Shown: piece by piece, positions 1 through 11,395 of the stretch | Position numbering within the stretch: position 1 is the first letter of the stretch | How the letters are laid out: each line of letters opens with the position of its first letter | Assembly (NCBI GenBank): GCA_001632435.1 | Contig: KV424051.1 | Span: 1-53,612, forward strand | Reading direction: 5' to 3' | Length of the DNA stretch: 53,612 nt | DNA from: Calocera cornea HHB12733 | Lineage: Eukaryota; Basidiomycota; Dacrymycetes; Dacrymycetales; Dacrymycetaceae | Position numbers and translations under genes: made by a program | Notes under the pieces: model-generated | Told to the model about the DNA's origin: nothing | What the model saw: only the letters and a program-made list of their open reading frames with translations | Databases searched by the model: none

Positions 1-2
1 CT

Positions 3-1051
3 CCCCCTCTCCCCCTCCCCCTTTCCCGCTCCCGCTCCGCCGGCCTCTTCGTACCCGCGCATGGCTTTGATGAGGAGCCAGCCACGACATGGCCTACCGA
101 GAAGCGCCCCCTGCCTTCCAACGACGTTGAAGAAATCCAGCCGGCCACGAAGCGCCGGAGACAGCTTCCAGGCAAGCATGTCGACAACGCGCTCGATCTC
201 GTCAAGATCAACTCGAAGAAGATTACGCTGAGGGACCAGATGGTCGAGAAGGAGAAGCAGATGGCGGAGATGCAGGCTCTGTTGCTCTCCATGCAGGGTA
301 CGTGCCTCAACACGTCTCTGACACTTACTGACGCTGTTGCAGCTCAACTCACCAAAACGCAGAAGAAGCTCAAGCTAGAGAAGAAGAAGCAGAAGGTCGA
401 CCAGCCGGCCACGCTCATCCCGAAGCCGCCTGGCCAGGCAGGGAGACTAAAGGAAGGAGGGTACAACCTCCAAACGGCAATGGGACTCGAGGAGGACGGC
501 GACAAGTACAACGAAATGCTGGTAAGCCTGTGATCGAGCTTGCTATCCTAACTAATGTACTGTCTAGGGTGCCGTTCGAATGGCTGCAATCCAGCACGGC
601 ATCCAGCCCAACGACACCATGCTCAGCATGCACGAAGAGACCCTCGCCAAGGTCTTCAAGGCGGTAAGCAGTCCCAGATTGCTCTGAGTAACTTACTCAT
701 CCTTGACAGGCGCGCCTCAAGTACCCTGAGCTTGCCAAGTACAAGCACGATTGGGCGACTCGCGACATGATCAAGCAGTACGTGAAGAACAAGCGCTACA
801 GGGCTATCAAGCCCGAGCGCGAGCGCCGACGCGCTGAGAAGGTCGCCAAGGCCGGGGAGGCGAGCCAGAAGCTAGCAAGTGCAGCTTTGGTAGGCTTCGG
901 GCAGGGCGGGGCCGCGGGTGCAGGACGTGTAGGAGGAGATGAGGAGGACGATGATGATGAGGAGGAGGAGATGGACAGCGAGAACGCGAACGAGGATGAT
1001 GATGATGGTGACGAGGACGAGGACGACGAGGACGACGAGGATGACGATTAG
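3..1051 (+). CDS. Hypothetical nuclear-type protein with acidic tail (5' partial)
   Basis: The frame is open from base 3 with no obvious start, so the 5' end lies before the window. Exons read as 3-297, 343-521, 568-663 and 710-1051; introns are 45, 46 and 46 nt with GT-AG ends, and the first is a stop-free multiple of three. The product has a basic cluster (TKRRRQ) that could be a nuclear localisation signal, a Lys/Glu-rich coiled-coil-like stretch, and a central part with GGYNLQTAMGLEEDGDKYNE and then KYPELAKYKHDWATRDMIK. It ends in a tail of about 45 Asp/Glu residues coded by GAx repeats. I recognise the general type as a conserved hypothetical of mushroom-forming fungi but not a function. 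The acidic tail suggests binding to histones or other basic proteins; that is inference. Existence is well supported; role is unknown. Confidence 0.7.
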
Positions 1052-1600
1052 GTGAGCAGTTGGAGCAGTCCCTTGAGCACTAACTGACTGTACCTATGTA
1101 GATGCTAATAAGTGCATCAAGGACGGGCCGGCAGTCCTTCAAACTTCTTCAACGCGCCTGAAGCGCTTTTCTTCCCCCCCTCTAGTACTGTCTCTTGTTA
1201 ATGATATTAATTACTGTCTACACTGTGGAACAGGCCTGTACTTGGCCTGTTCACTATTCTACTTGTATTCAGCACGCCCGAGCAAGTGCTCGGGGCGCTG
1301 AACATCCCAGCCACGCGCGGCTTCCAAGTGCCCAGGGGACGGCCCTTAAGCACTCACGGAGCTTTGCTCGGTGCTTCGCAACAGTGCCGCCAGGGTTCCC
1401 AGTGGGGGTTGCTCCCGAAGTCCCTCATCTTCTAGCGTGTTCCAATGATCCCGGGCCGCCTTTCTCTCTAACTCTGTTGAAGCCCGTCCACTCGGCAGAG
1501 ATGCCTTTTGTGCATCGCATACGACTGATAATGGGCCCAGCAGAGTTCGTAAAACAATCAATGCGTCACTACTGATTTCTACAGCGCAGAAGCAATTTCG
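1052..1600. other. Intergenic between convergent genes
   Basis: This is the shared 3' flank of the acidic-tail gene and the GH3 gene. A GTGAGC...TATGTAG stretch right after the stop (1052 to about 1100) looks like an intron in the 3' UTR. No other gene, RNA or repeat is visible. Confidence 0.5.
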
Positions 1601-4387
1601 TTACACCACAAACGTGCCATTGAGCCTGATGTCCCTGCTCGAGCTGCCGATCATGACCGTGAACGTGCCGCTGGGGACAACCCAACTCTGGCTGATCACG
1701 TCCCAGATGGAGATGTCGTGCTTGAGGAGGCCAAGCACCACGGTTGCAGTGTTCTGGCTCTTGATGAACGTCTTTTCGAACCCGCGCAGAACTTTGGGCG
1801 GCTCCCCGGCGCTCTCCGGGAAGCCCAGGTACAACTGCGACACCTCCGCGCCATCCCGCGAGCCAGTGTTTGTTACGTGGAACGAGACGCCGAATGCGGT
1901 ATAGAAGAGGTCTGTCGGGCCTCCCGGTGCGACGAGCGAGGAGGCGTTCGAATAGGGATACTGGTCGTACAGGCCGACCTCCCAGATGCTGAGCTCGCTG
2001 TACTCGAACGTCGTGTACGAAAGACCGAAGCCGAAAGGGTAGCGCGGCTCTATTCCAAGGCTATCGAACCAACGGTAATCGATCTTGAGCGCCTCCTCGT
2101 ACGTGATTTGCGGCGTCGTCTGGTCCGAGGTGTATACGACGTCCGCCGGATAGTCCGAGCGTTGCTTGGCAATCGTGTAAGGCAGCTTCCCGGACGGCGT
2201 CACGGCGCCAAAGAGAACATCGACAAGCGAGTTGCCAGACTCTTGTCCGGGCAACGCGGAATAGAGCACTGCAGTGACATTCTCGTTGTCCACCCATTCT
2301 TCAAGGGTGACCGCACCGCTCGTGTGCAGGACGACGATGGTGTTGTTGCAATAGGCTGTCGAGGCGTTGACTATTGCCTCGCCGCCGTGCCAGAGCGTAA
2401 GGTTGTTGCGGTCACCGGCATTGTTCTATACTCAATCAGAACATGTTGGAGCATACAGGAAAACAGGCCCACATCGACTGTGATGTAGCCCTCTCCAGAG
2501 TCGGCGTTGGCAAACACAAGGCAGATATCGGCCTGCGACGCAACCTGATTGATCGCGGCGTAGTTGTAGTCGTTGAGGATTCCCTCGAGGACGGTATCCG
2601 GCTCCTTGCTGTATACAAAGCTGGTGATGGCGGCCAAAGGATCGATGAGGTATGGGAACTGCAGTGACGGTCAGATGCAATCACAGCGACATACGTCCAG
2701 GTTATGTACATTAGCGGACCCTGAGCCCCACCCCATCGCGAGCGTACCCTGGTCACAGCCCCTATCCGAACATCCGTTTGGCCCGTCGGGGTTGGGACCG
2801 GCATCGCTACCGAAGATACCGTAGTGCTTGTACTTGGTCACATCGATGGGAAGCACGCCCGTGTTCTTGAGCACGATGGTCGACGCGGCACCGATCTCGC
2901 GGATAGTCTGCCCGTGGGTGCCCATGACGTTCACGTGCTCATTGACAAGCACGCCGTTCACATATGTGTCCTCCGTGGTCTGGTCAAAGTTTACCGCCGG
3001 GTAGTTCTTGTCCTGGCCCATCTTGTAGTAGGCGGCCATGACTGCATATGATCAACATGCATGCTATTATCGCGGCGCATATACGTACTGCGAGTGGCCA
3101 TGTCATCAACCCTGCTTTCAGGTACAGTGCCGTTATAGACCATCTGAATAAGGTTGTAGCCCCAGTAGCCGTACATGGCCGTGGCGGGATCATGCTCCTC
3201 CGGTTGGCCGTACGCCATGAATCCGGGCATGTTCATGTCGGTACCGGCCAGCACGGAGTCGGGACCGTCGATGATGGCGGTCCAGTCGGACATGATGAAC
3301 CCTTGGAAGTCGAGTTCTTCCTTGAGTATGCCGTTCAGCGTCTTCGAATTCTGACATGCCTGGGTCTGGTTGATCCTGAACACATATCAGCATGTGTAAA
3401 GGATGGATTTCGTGACAGCGCACTTGTTGTACGAGCACATCACACTGCCCACGCCAGCCCTGACAGCCTCTGCAAACGGCCACGCATAGATCTCGTGCAT
3501 TGTGCGATCGTCGATGTTCGAGCTGTAGACTTGGTACGCCCCTCCGCCACCACGGTAGTGCTCCTGCTCGTTGCCGATATAGTGCTTGACCGTTGCGATG
3601 ACACCTGCAGCCTGCATGCCGGAGACAGTCTGGTACGTCGCCCAACCGGACAGGTAGGGATCACCCCCAAAGCCTTCCCAGTTACGCCCACCGGCTTGAA
3701 CGCGGCCCCTGGGACGGTGATGAGCTCAGAACGGGGATGAAGAGTAGAGACCGTACATGTTCGTCATAGGACCCAGCGCCATGTTAACACCCTTCCCGTA
3801 GTGCTCCTGCCCCATCGCGTATCCGCGGTCATACATCATCTGTTTGTCCCATGTCATGGCGACATTGATTCCGGCAGGGCTGAAGAGGTATCAGTAGAAG
3901 CTCGTCTATGCGGTAGCAGCGGAAACACCCACAAAGCGCTAGCAAAGTCGGTGAACCGGACACCGAGGGGACTATCCTCCAAGCAGAACGAGGTGAAGTT
4001 GAGGCGTGGGATTGACTATATGCGCATGAGAAATAGCGCTGAAGCATAGAAATGCGCTGTGACGCACCCCGGTATTGCCGACGCAGCGATTGTCCGTCCC
4101 GGCACCAGTGGTCAAGTTGACCTTCTCCTCGAGCGTGAGGTTGGCAACGAATTGTCGTGCACGAGCAACTGCAGACGCCCATGGACCATCTCCAGTCACC
4201 GTCTTGGCTGGAAGGACCTGGCATACATGTCAGATGCCAGCCGAGATGATCGGATATGAGATGGACGCACCAGCGGCGACATCCACTCCTCATACCCTGG
4301 TGGCGCCGCATCAGGCATGCCAGAGAGGATGTCTGCCCTTGCGCCCAGAGCGCAAAGCCCAACGAGCAGTGCTGAGAAGAGGCCCAT
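1601..4387 (-). CDS. Secreted GH3 beta-glucosidase
   Basis: Hydrolyses terminal beta-glucosides such as cellobiose outside the cell. The start at 4387 gives a signal peptide ([18 protein letters not shown]). In order I see: [15 protein letters not shown] and [14 protein letters not shown]; an exon with [69 protein letters not shown], whose Asp is the expected nucleophile; SGEGYITVD, carrying the expected acid/base Glu; [11 protein letters not shown]; and a C-terminal fibronectin-III-like domain ([14 protein letters not shown] onward) to the TAA at 1601-1603. At least seven short introns interrupt it, including one after EEWMSPL, one around 3900 and one near 2430. No frameshift or missing catalytic residue was found once exons are joined. 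It stands alone, with no other carbohydrate-active gene beside it. The family call is firm; substrate preference cannot be read from sequence. Confidence 0.95.
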
Positions 4388-6810
4388 CTTCCTTGTTCAA
4401 GATGTGGGCCGTTGAGCTGCGAACCGACTCGATCGAGGGACAGCAAGGCAAGACGGGATGCACCTTGCACGAACATCTTTAAGCGAATTGCACTGTGACC
4501 AGTGGAGGTGACCAACGGGCTCTCGATGTGCTGTTCGCCGAAGGAGTGAACGTGAGCTTGCTCGATGGCGGTAGAGCTTCTTTTGGTTCACCGACCCACC
4601 CGGTTGTACGCAGGCCCGGGGCGATCGTTCGACGTCTCTCCGGGAATGCTTACAGCAGCGCACTCATGTCGGTGAATGAGATAGAAGGAGGAGTCGATCG
4701 TGCGAGAGGAAAAGAAGCGGGTGAGCTCAACCCGGATGTCCGGTAGCTGGAGGTCAGCAGGGCTGGCAGCGGCGCAGGAGATGTGTGGTTCGAATGTTGG
4801 GTGGGAGGATGGAAGTGTGTTGTGCCGCATAAGGAGGGGACTGGCTGCGGTCGCGTCCCCGTCGCTGCCGTAAACAACCCGCGCGACAAGAACGCGTGCC
4901 CCGCTCGGCCAGCACATGTATTTGTCTCGCTTCCCTTTCCTTGAGCTTCTCTCTCACTCCGAATTTCTACCTGAACCTTCCTTCACAATTCATTGGCTGA
5001 ATGCTATTCACTTCACCCCGCTGTCAATCAATGAACCCCGCCGGATCCACAAGATCGTGCTGCATGAACAGGAGTGACGAGTTTGGCGTGCCAGCGGCTA
5101 CGATTGGAGCTGTCAGCCGTTCGCATTATGATGTAATTACGTCGGTGCACGGTCTTCGTTCTTCCGCGTTTCGGCCTTTGCGGTTATACGCGCCCAGTCC
5201 CTGTGTATGCTGGCAGTCGGAGCCTACCTCTGTTCCGCAACATTGGGAACAAATCGCATCGCGATTGTGAAGTTCACCCGGTCAGCCCCGGATGGAAGCT
5301 CGCTTCTTGATCGGGCCGTAAAGGAAGACCAGGTCCAGACGTCCAGTGCTTCTTGCGATGCTTCCCTCTGTCACTTCTACTCCATATCGTCTTGCCTGTC
5401 TGGCGGGAAACTAACTCCATTCGCACCTTTGCACCTTCGGCCCTCGTGCCTGTGGTCACATGGGCATCAGGGCGTGGCTCGCGATGCTTCGCTATTGAGA
5501 TTGGCTCATGGTGAGTCTGTGCCTCTGAAGCTCCAAAACTGGGTTGATCCTATGGTGCATACCGCTCAACTCTTGCGCTAGGCCACATGAACATACTTGC
5601 GAGGCTTTCCACCTCATCTTCCGCCCTTGGTGGCCGGAGATAGGCTGTGGGCCGCGCCACAGCGGCTTTGCGTCAACGTTTGCCTTCCAAAGGAATCTAC
5701 TGGACAAAGGTACTTCGTTGAACAGCCACGTGCTATTGCCCGCGGCTCGGTCTGGTATCAAACCCTTCCCAGCTAAGACCGCTTCGATTCCGAGCGATCC
5801 ACTTCTGGCTTGTGGTGAGTTGACTTTAGTACCTTTGTGCTTTCAATTGTCAACTAAGGGATACCACAGTAAAGGTTCCGGACTGGGGATAACGAGACAA
5901 GCCTTGTATCGTGCTCGTTTGCCACCATCTTACTGTGGGTTCAATGCAAATCGTCAATAAACGCCAAAGGCCAAGTGCGCAAGACCTCCATAAATAGACT
6001 GACATGTGGGCTCAGTGTTCGTTGGTCCCTTTCGTGCTCGGTCGGCGACACACCATCTTCCGTCCTGCGGTTGGCCCGGGTAGACATTACCACCCCATGT
6101 CCCTCCGGCATACACGAAATAAGAAGAGTCCACGGCGGTTGGCAGGTTCGCCTGCCGCGGATGCTTCCTGGAGGCTGCAGTTGTCTGCAATGAAGAACTG
6201 TCAATCAAAGCGCTCCCGTACCTCGATTCCGGGGGAGTAAGGAGGAAGAGCACACGCAGTCTCGCAGAGAGCTGCAATCATACTGTATTGCCTCAGAACC
6301 GATGATGTCATCTTGGTTGATAGCTTTGCGCCCACGGTGGAATCAGGGATCTACGTCTGATCGAACGTAGCGCGGCACTGACACAGCCCGTCCTCTAGCC
6401 TCCCCTACGCATTCAACAACGGCCCGAACACGTATATTAGCGTACAAGTGCCCAACATCTTGCCAGCAGTCGGTAACACTCGCGCTCCACAGTTCCAATG
6501 GCATGATTTGCGAGTCTACAACATCGCCTGTCCGCTCACTCGACCAAAAGTATTTCTATTATAGTCACAACCGATGCACATTCCCTGATGATTGGCTGTT
6601 CAGCACGAATGGGACCAGACAATAGAAACGTCATGCTGTTCGATAAAGCGACCCTGTCGAATGACAGTAAGCACAGGGGACTGAACTCCGGCCAGTATAA
6701 GAGTGTGGCATCTCAACATATGGCGATACCCTTCTCTTATATTACGAGGCTGCTCTACAAACTGGGACTTTCACTGTCCTTCCGCTGAGCAGTAGACTCT
6801 CGGCGTACCA
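4388..6810. other. Long intergenic region
   Basis: About 2.4 kb between the divergent GH3 and DUF6533 genes. Open stretches on both strands (for example 5207-5960 on + and 5954-6277 on -) show no family I recognise and no clear exon chain. The part next to 4388 should hold the GH3 promoter. One reading on the minus strand near 6000-6280 is protein-like (it includes SSYFVYAGGTWGGNVYPG) and might be a relic exon, but nothing around it supports a gene. Confidence 0.4.
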
Positions 6811-8530
6811 ATGGATCTTTCCAGCCTTTCGACTGCCCTCGCCCAGGGCCGTGCAAACCAGTATGCAATCGCTGCAACGGTCGTAAGTGACGTTTCTTGG
6901 CAGACGCCAACCCTTGCTTACGGCTCTGCATACTAGACAATGGTAATCTACGACACCTGTCTCAACCTTCCAAGAGAGGTAAAGGGAACAAGGCATCGAT
7001 GTTTCTACGTGTCTTACAAGCCAGGGAAGCTGGAATTGATTTGGAAGGCTCCACGCTCTTGGGTGAAATACTTGTATCTGATAAATCGGTACACGGCCCC
7101 TTTGGTTTTGCTTTTTCATGCGTACAGTAAGTGTTTAGGACATCACGATTGGAGGCTAATGCGACGACACGGAACAGTCATGGGCGGCTTTTACAACGGA
7201 CTTGACACGAACGTAGGTTATCGTCTGGAGGCTGCGTATCTCCAAGACTGATGTTTTGTCTCAAGTTGTCAGTTGCTATAGCTCTTGTGCTACGCATATT
7301 CAATCTCGGGAGCTGACGTATCTCCATCGCTTCCAGCTGTGGCGTCTACGAGAAGATCTTCTTCGGATTCTCATCCCTTGAAGGCTACTTGATTACCGAT
7401 AGTAAGCTATTATCTTCCATACGGAAGCCAGTGTGTTCTCCTTGTGAACGCGTCTGGCAGCACTCGCTCTGCTGAGAGTCTGGGCACTCTACAAAGATCT
7501 CCGAGGGATCAGAGTACTTCTCGTAGTTCTGTGGCTGACGAATTGCGCGCCGGCTATTCCTATTGTCTTCATTGCTACTCTCCCGACGGGCCGTGGAAAA
7601 GCGCCGGCGCTGACACTGGGTATGTGTCTCTACATGACATGCCTCGCATTTCACAGGATGACTTCGGAGACACAGGCTTTAACTCCTTCCTCAACATATG
7701 TACTTTGAGTGGAAGGCCGAGCTACATGTGGACACTCTGGCTTGGAATGGTGTGCAGAAATTTACCGATGCAAAAGTTACATGTCATTGACCAAGCGAAC
7801 TTCACTAGTTATTTTTTTCAAAGCGCCGTTTGTGGTATGATCATATACAAGACATATGGGCACCATCGATCCTTGGAAAGCAAGAACATTATTTCTATTT
7901 TTCTGCGTGATGGGCTCCTCTACTACACAGTGGGTTCTTTCCATGACTCATTTCCCCACCATGTCTCACATTCTTTAGATCATTCTGGGTATGTGTACGC
8001 TGTTGGAAGTGGGAGCAATGACTACATCCATAAGCACACCCAGTCTTTGAGATTGTGAATCTCACATTTTTCTTGACGCTACCGGTGGGTTCATCGCTTC
8101 AAGATCAGTCACCTAACTCACCTTCTCATTTACTCTCAGAACAACCTATACTTGATTGGATTTCTGTACGTCGTTATGGTAGGTAATCCGCTGTAGCGGC
8201 TTGATCTGATGCGAGTCAGACCCGACTGGAGCCTGTCTGTTCTCCTAGTTTCAAGGTCCGTGGTATTTCCTGTGTTCGTCACCGAGTCACACCAGCGGCT
8301 CCAGGATTTACCTTAACCTACGGCACGCGACTACGTATCAGGACTGGACTCACGCAACCACCACAGCCGATTCAGACGAGTGGGAGGCACAAATATACCG
8401 AGCCAGGGCGAGGCGAGAACGACGCCGCCGGAACACGGCAGGACCAAGTGACACAATTGTCATCAATGACAACGACGTCGTGGAGCTGGCTGTGATCTCC
8501 GATCGAGGAAGCGAAGGTAATCAGAATTAG
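6811..8530 (+). CDS. DUF6533-domain multi-span membrane protein
   Basis: A basidiomycete-expanded family of about seven membrane helices with unknown function, topologically receptor-like. Exon 1 (6811-6882) ends QYAIAATV. Exon 2 (6937-6978) reads TMVIYDTCLNLPRE. Exon 3 starts at 7030 with LELIWKAPRSWVKYLYLINRY, the family signature. Later exons give CGVYEKIFFGFSSLEGYL, ALALLRVWALYKDLRGIRVLL, a GMIIYKTYGHHRSLESKN segment followed by FLRDGLLYY, and SHTSGSRIYLNLRHATTYQDW near the end. The tail is polar (RARARRERRRRN) and stops at 8528-8530. I could not fix every splice junction between 7200 and 8250, where phases allow alternatives, but all landmark blocks occur in order on one strand, so the gene is probably intact. 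The founder promoter is in the long gap upstream. Confidence 0.85.
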
Positions 8531-8693
8531 AATGACAGCGGTCAAAGTACAGAGCGGGGAGGGACCCCAGTGTTCCAAACCATGTCAAATGAGAGTTGAA
8601 TACGAATGTTTGTGATCGGCGATGTCTTCAGGGTCCCCTCGGCCGACGAACTTGGGGTCCCCCAACCAATGATCCTGCATAACAGTAGTCGTC

Positions 8694-10592
8694 TTATTTC
8701 TTGCTGAAGTAATCGCTGAGTTTTCCACCGCCCTTCTTTGCACCATTCGCAGCAGCAGACTTGGGTTTCGACTTCGGCTTAGACCCTTCTTCCCTAACGA
8801 TTTCCTTGGGTTTCTCCTCCCTTTTCGCGGTTGCTTTCTTCGCCTTATCGGGAACTGTAAGCGCCTCCGACTCCGATACGGTCTCGTATTCGGAGTAGTC
8901 CTCCATCACTGAACAACGATAAGCGGTGTCGAGTTATGTTGGGAGAATAACGTACTCATGTATCCTCTGTCGTTTGTCGTCATCTTGCTCTTTACCACAC
9001 GCTTCTTCTTCTTTCCATCTTTCATCACGACAGCGCCCTCTTTCGGCTTTGGCTTGGGGCGGCGCTTGTTTTTGGGCTTGTCAATGCCTGCCGCTTCAGA
9101 CTCATCCATTTGTTCCACCTCTTCTTCCACCTCATCGTCGGCGATCTCCACAACTTCTTCCCTAGCGACAGGCTTTGCTGGTGGTGCAGGTTGCATTTCA
9201 ACTACTCAAATGGTTATCAACGCGAATCTCGCTCAAAACAGAGCCACTGACCATCGCTGGATTCGTCAAACATAGCAGCCAAGCTCGCCTCCTTGGCTGA
9301 CTTCGCCTTTTGAGCTTTCCCATTTGATTTTCTTGCGCCGGGTCGTACGGGCGCATCCTCCTCCTCCTCTTCCAGCTCCTCTTCACGCTTCGCTGGAAGC
9401 TGCTGCTTAGATTTGGGTCCAAATGTAGTATGCGCCTTGGCTGTTGTGGGTTTCGGGACAGGCACGGGCGGGGATTCGTCTTCGTCCTCGGATAGGACAA
9501 GACCGCGCTTCCGGTTGAGACCGGAGCCGGAACTGGAGCGCTGCGTCTGCACAGGCGGAACAGGCTTCTGAGCTTCCAGCTACAGGTAAAATTTTCAATG
9601 CGTGCTGCAAGCAGTGCGTCGAGAATATGCGCACCCCGGGCTTCGGTTCCTCCGACTTCACATTCTTCTTTGGTTGCTCCCTTACCAGTGGCGGAGCAAC
9701 TTCTTTGACCTCCTTAGGCTTCGCATTTCCAAAGCTGAGGGTTCCGTTTCGGCTCGAGGCCTTCTTTTCGGGCACATCGGCCTTCTTCTCCTCGGGTACT
9801 GCGGCTGTCGGTTTGACAGCTGCAGCCGCGGGAGGCGCGACGGTCTTGTTCTTTCCCTTCGCACTCGACTTGGTCGTGATGACCTAGTGCAAGATTAGAG
9901 CCGCTCACAAGAGCAGTCAAGACATGCGCACCGAGACGTCTCCAATGGCTATCCCAAACGCCCGCAGTTGCTCCTGAGTCGCAGAAGCGTCGGCTTTGCG
10001 GACTGATTCCAAAGTTGTAGACAAGATACTGGGGTCCTAATCGAAGTCAGAAAGGATGTTGACCTCCGAACAGCGGGAGCGTACCTTGATGGGCGCCACG
10101 CTCAGGCTGTATATGTGCACGCTCTGCACCCTCGCAAATTCTGCTTTCGTGCCCTCCAGCACCTCCTCCGTACACAAGACCACCTTGGTGGTTCCCCAAT
10201 CACCGGTCTCCGGCTCTTGCGGCTGAGAGGAAGACGGCATGTCCAAATCCATGTCGTCGTCTGCGAGGCCATTGGCAGGCTTTGGCTCCGGACGCGCCAG
10301 ACCAGTCACGACGAATGTCGCTTGGATCGAGGATGGGTCAGCCGCTTTGGTCGCTTGATAGAACGCAGCCAGCTCACTGCACGGTAGGTCAACAATCGAG
10401 AGCGGCTGGGTAGGATGATAGCACGCACTTTTTGGCTTGGTTCACATGGATGGACTGCTGTCGCGACAGGGTTCGGTAGGTGACCTATATGCGGGTAGAA
10501 CTCAGTCCACACTGCCTGCAGTACAGTCCGAGCGCGCCTACAATCTGCTTTTCGTGCAGGACAAGCTTTGTCAAGAGATCCGAGGTCGACAT
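8694..10592 (-). CDS. DNA polymerase delta subunit 3 (POLD3/Cdc27-like)
   Basis: An accessory subunit of replicative polymerase delta that bridges to PCNA in the nucleus. The start at 10592 gives MSTSDLLTKLVLHEKQI; splicing joins VTYRTLSRQQSIHVNQAK and NELAAFYQATKAADPSSIQATFVVTG, which match the N-terminal POLD3 domain (VTYK..S..L.VHVNQAK). Next come ARVQSVHIYSLSVAPIKDPS, equivalent to the HVYSI block of animal POLD3, then a long Lys/Glu/Pro/Ser-rich disordered region over several exons. The C-terminus GGGKLSDYFSKK sits where the family has its PCNA-interacting peptide. It has the hydrophobic and two aromatic positions but no Gln at the first position. The stop is TAA at 8694-8696. At least five introns are present. 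The N-terminal match makes the call good; the middle is low-complexity and uninformative. Confidence 0.85.
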
Positions 10593-10985
10593 TGGGACGC
10601 TGCGCAGTGGGTGACGCGGGACGCTCAGGACATGAAGGGACGCGTCTTGGACGCGTCGTGAGAGGACGAACGCCACAGTCACCACCGGTGGTGCGCAGCT
10701 AAATCGGGCAACGCGGATGGTGTAACTACGATCTCAATGCACCATCTTAAACATTCGTCATCACAAACACATTGTAACTGAGCTAACAATCACATGGATG
10801 GACGACAACAGGATCTTTCGCTTTAATACAACCGCCATCACGGTAGGATGCATATAATGGAAGCGATGCGTGTATGAATCGGATCCGACCTGCCGCTCTG
10901 GACCGATCTCTCAGTGTACAGTGGAATAGCCACTCTGGCAGGCAGTCAGTTCTCATCCACGAACAAGGGGATAAGAAAAACCGCA

Positions 10986-11260
10986 CTAGTGCTTGTGACC
11001 ATGGCCGTGCCCCTTTGCATGTCCGTGCTCATCGCCTTTGTGCTCCTTCCCGTGCTCTTCGTGCTCCTTGTGCTCGTGCTTCAACCGCTTGCCGTGCTCC
11101 TTCAGAGCATGCTCGCCTTCTCCCTCCTTGTGCTCAGCGCCCTACACGTGGTGGTTAGAAGCCGATCAGCCATCCAGTAACGGAATGAGCTCACGGGAAC
11201 ATTCGTGGCATCCTCCTTCGTTGCTTCCTCGTGCGTATGATGCGTGTGATCCCGTCCCAT
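10986..11260 (-). CDS. Small histidine-rich protein, 73 aa
   Basis: Exon 1 is 11195-11260 (22 codons, MGRDHTHHTHEEATKEDATN and two more residues). A 53-nt GTGAG...TAG intron (11142-11194) follows, then exon 2, 10986-11141, ending in TAG. Exons join in phase 0. I count 18 His in 73 residues, mostly in EH, KEH, HGH and GHGH contexts, with almost all other residues charged, Gly or Ala. There are no hydrophobic segment, signal peptide or Cys. Such a composition suggests binding of Zn, Ni or Cu, or a hydrophilic stress-protectant role; this is inference, and no named family is recognised. Both exons keep the same odd composition across the intron, which argues for a real coding gene. A palindromic TATA-like box lies about 125 bp upstream. 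Each exon is short, so it is easily missed. Confidence 0.75.
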
Positions 11261-11383
11261 ATTGCTTGACCGAGATAAGAGTAATATAAGAAAGGTAGGC
11301 TGAAATCGAAGGCGCTTTAAGTGTGTCTAGTGTTTACAGCCGATGGATGTGCTCGTTGGAGGAAGAGCTCTCACGGCCTTGGA

Positions 11384-11395
11384 GGCTATATAGCC
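11384..11395 (-). promoter_or_regulatory. TATA-like box of the His-rich gene
   Basis: GGCTATATAGCC, a perfect 12-bp palindrome, lies 124-135 bp upstream of the start codon at 11260. Its spacing fits a fungal core promoter with a 5' UTR of moderate length. Confidence 0.5.

Noticed and set aside
1718..2488. 256-codon plus-strand frame
   Set aside because: Antisense to the GH3 fibronectin-like and catalytic exons; Arg/Val-rich composition expected for a shadow of a GC-rich gene.
3048..3740. 230-codon plus-strand frame
   Set aside because: Antisense to the GH3 catalytic exons containing SDW and KHYIGNEQE.
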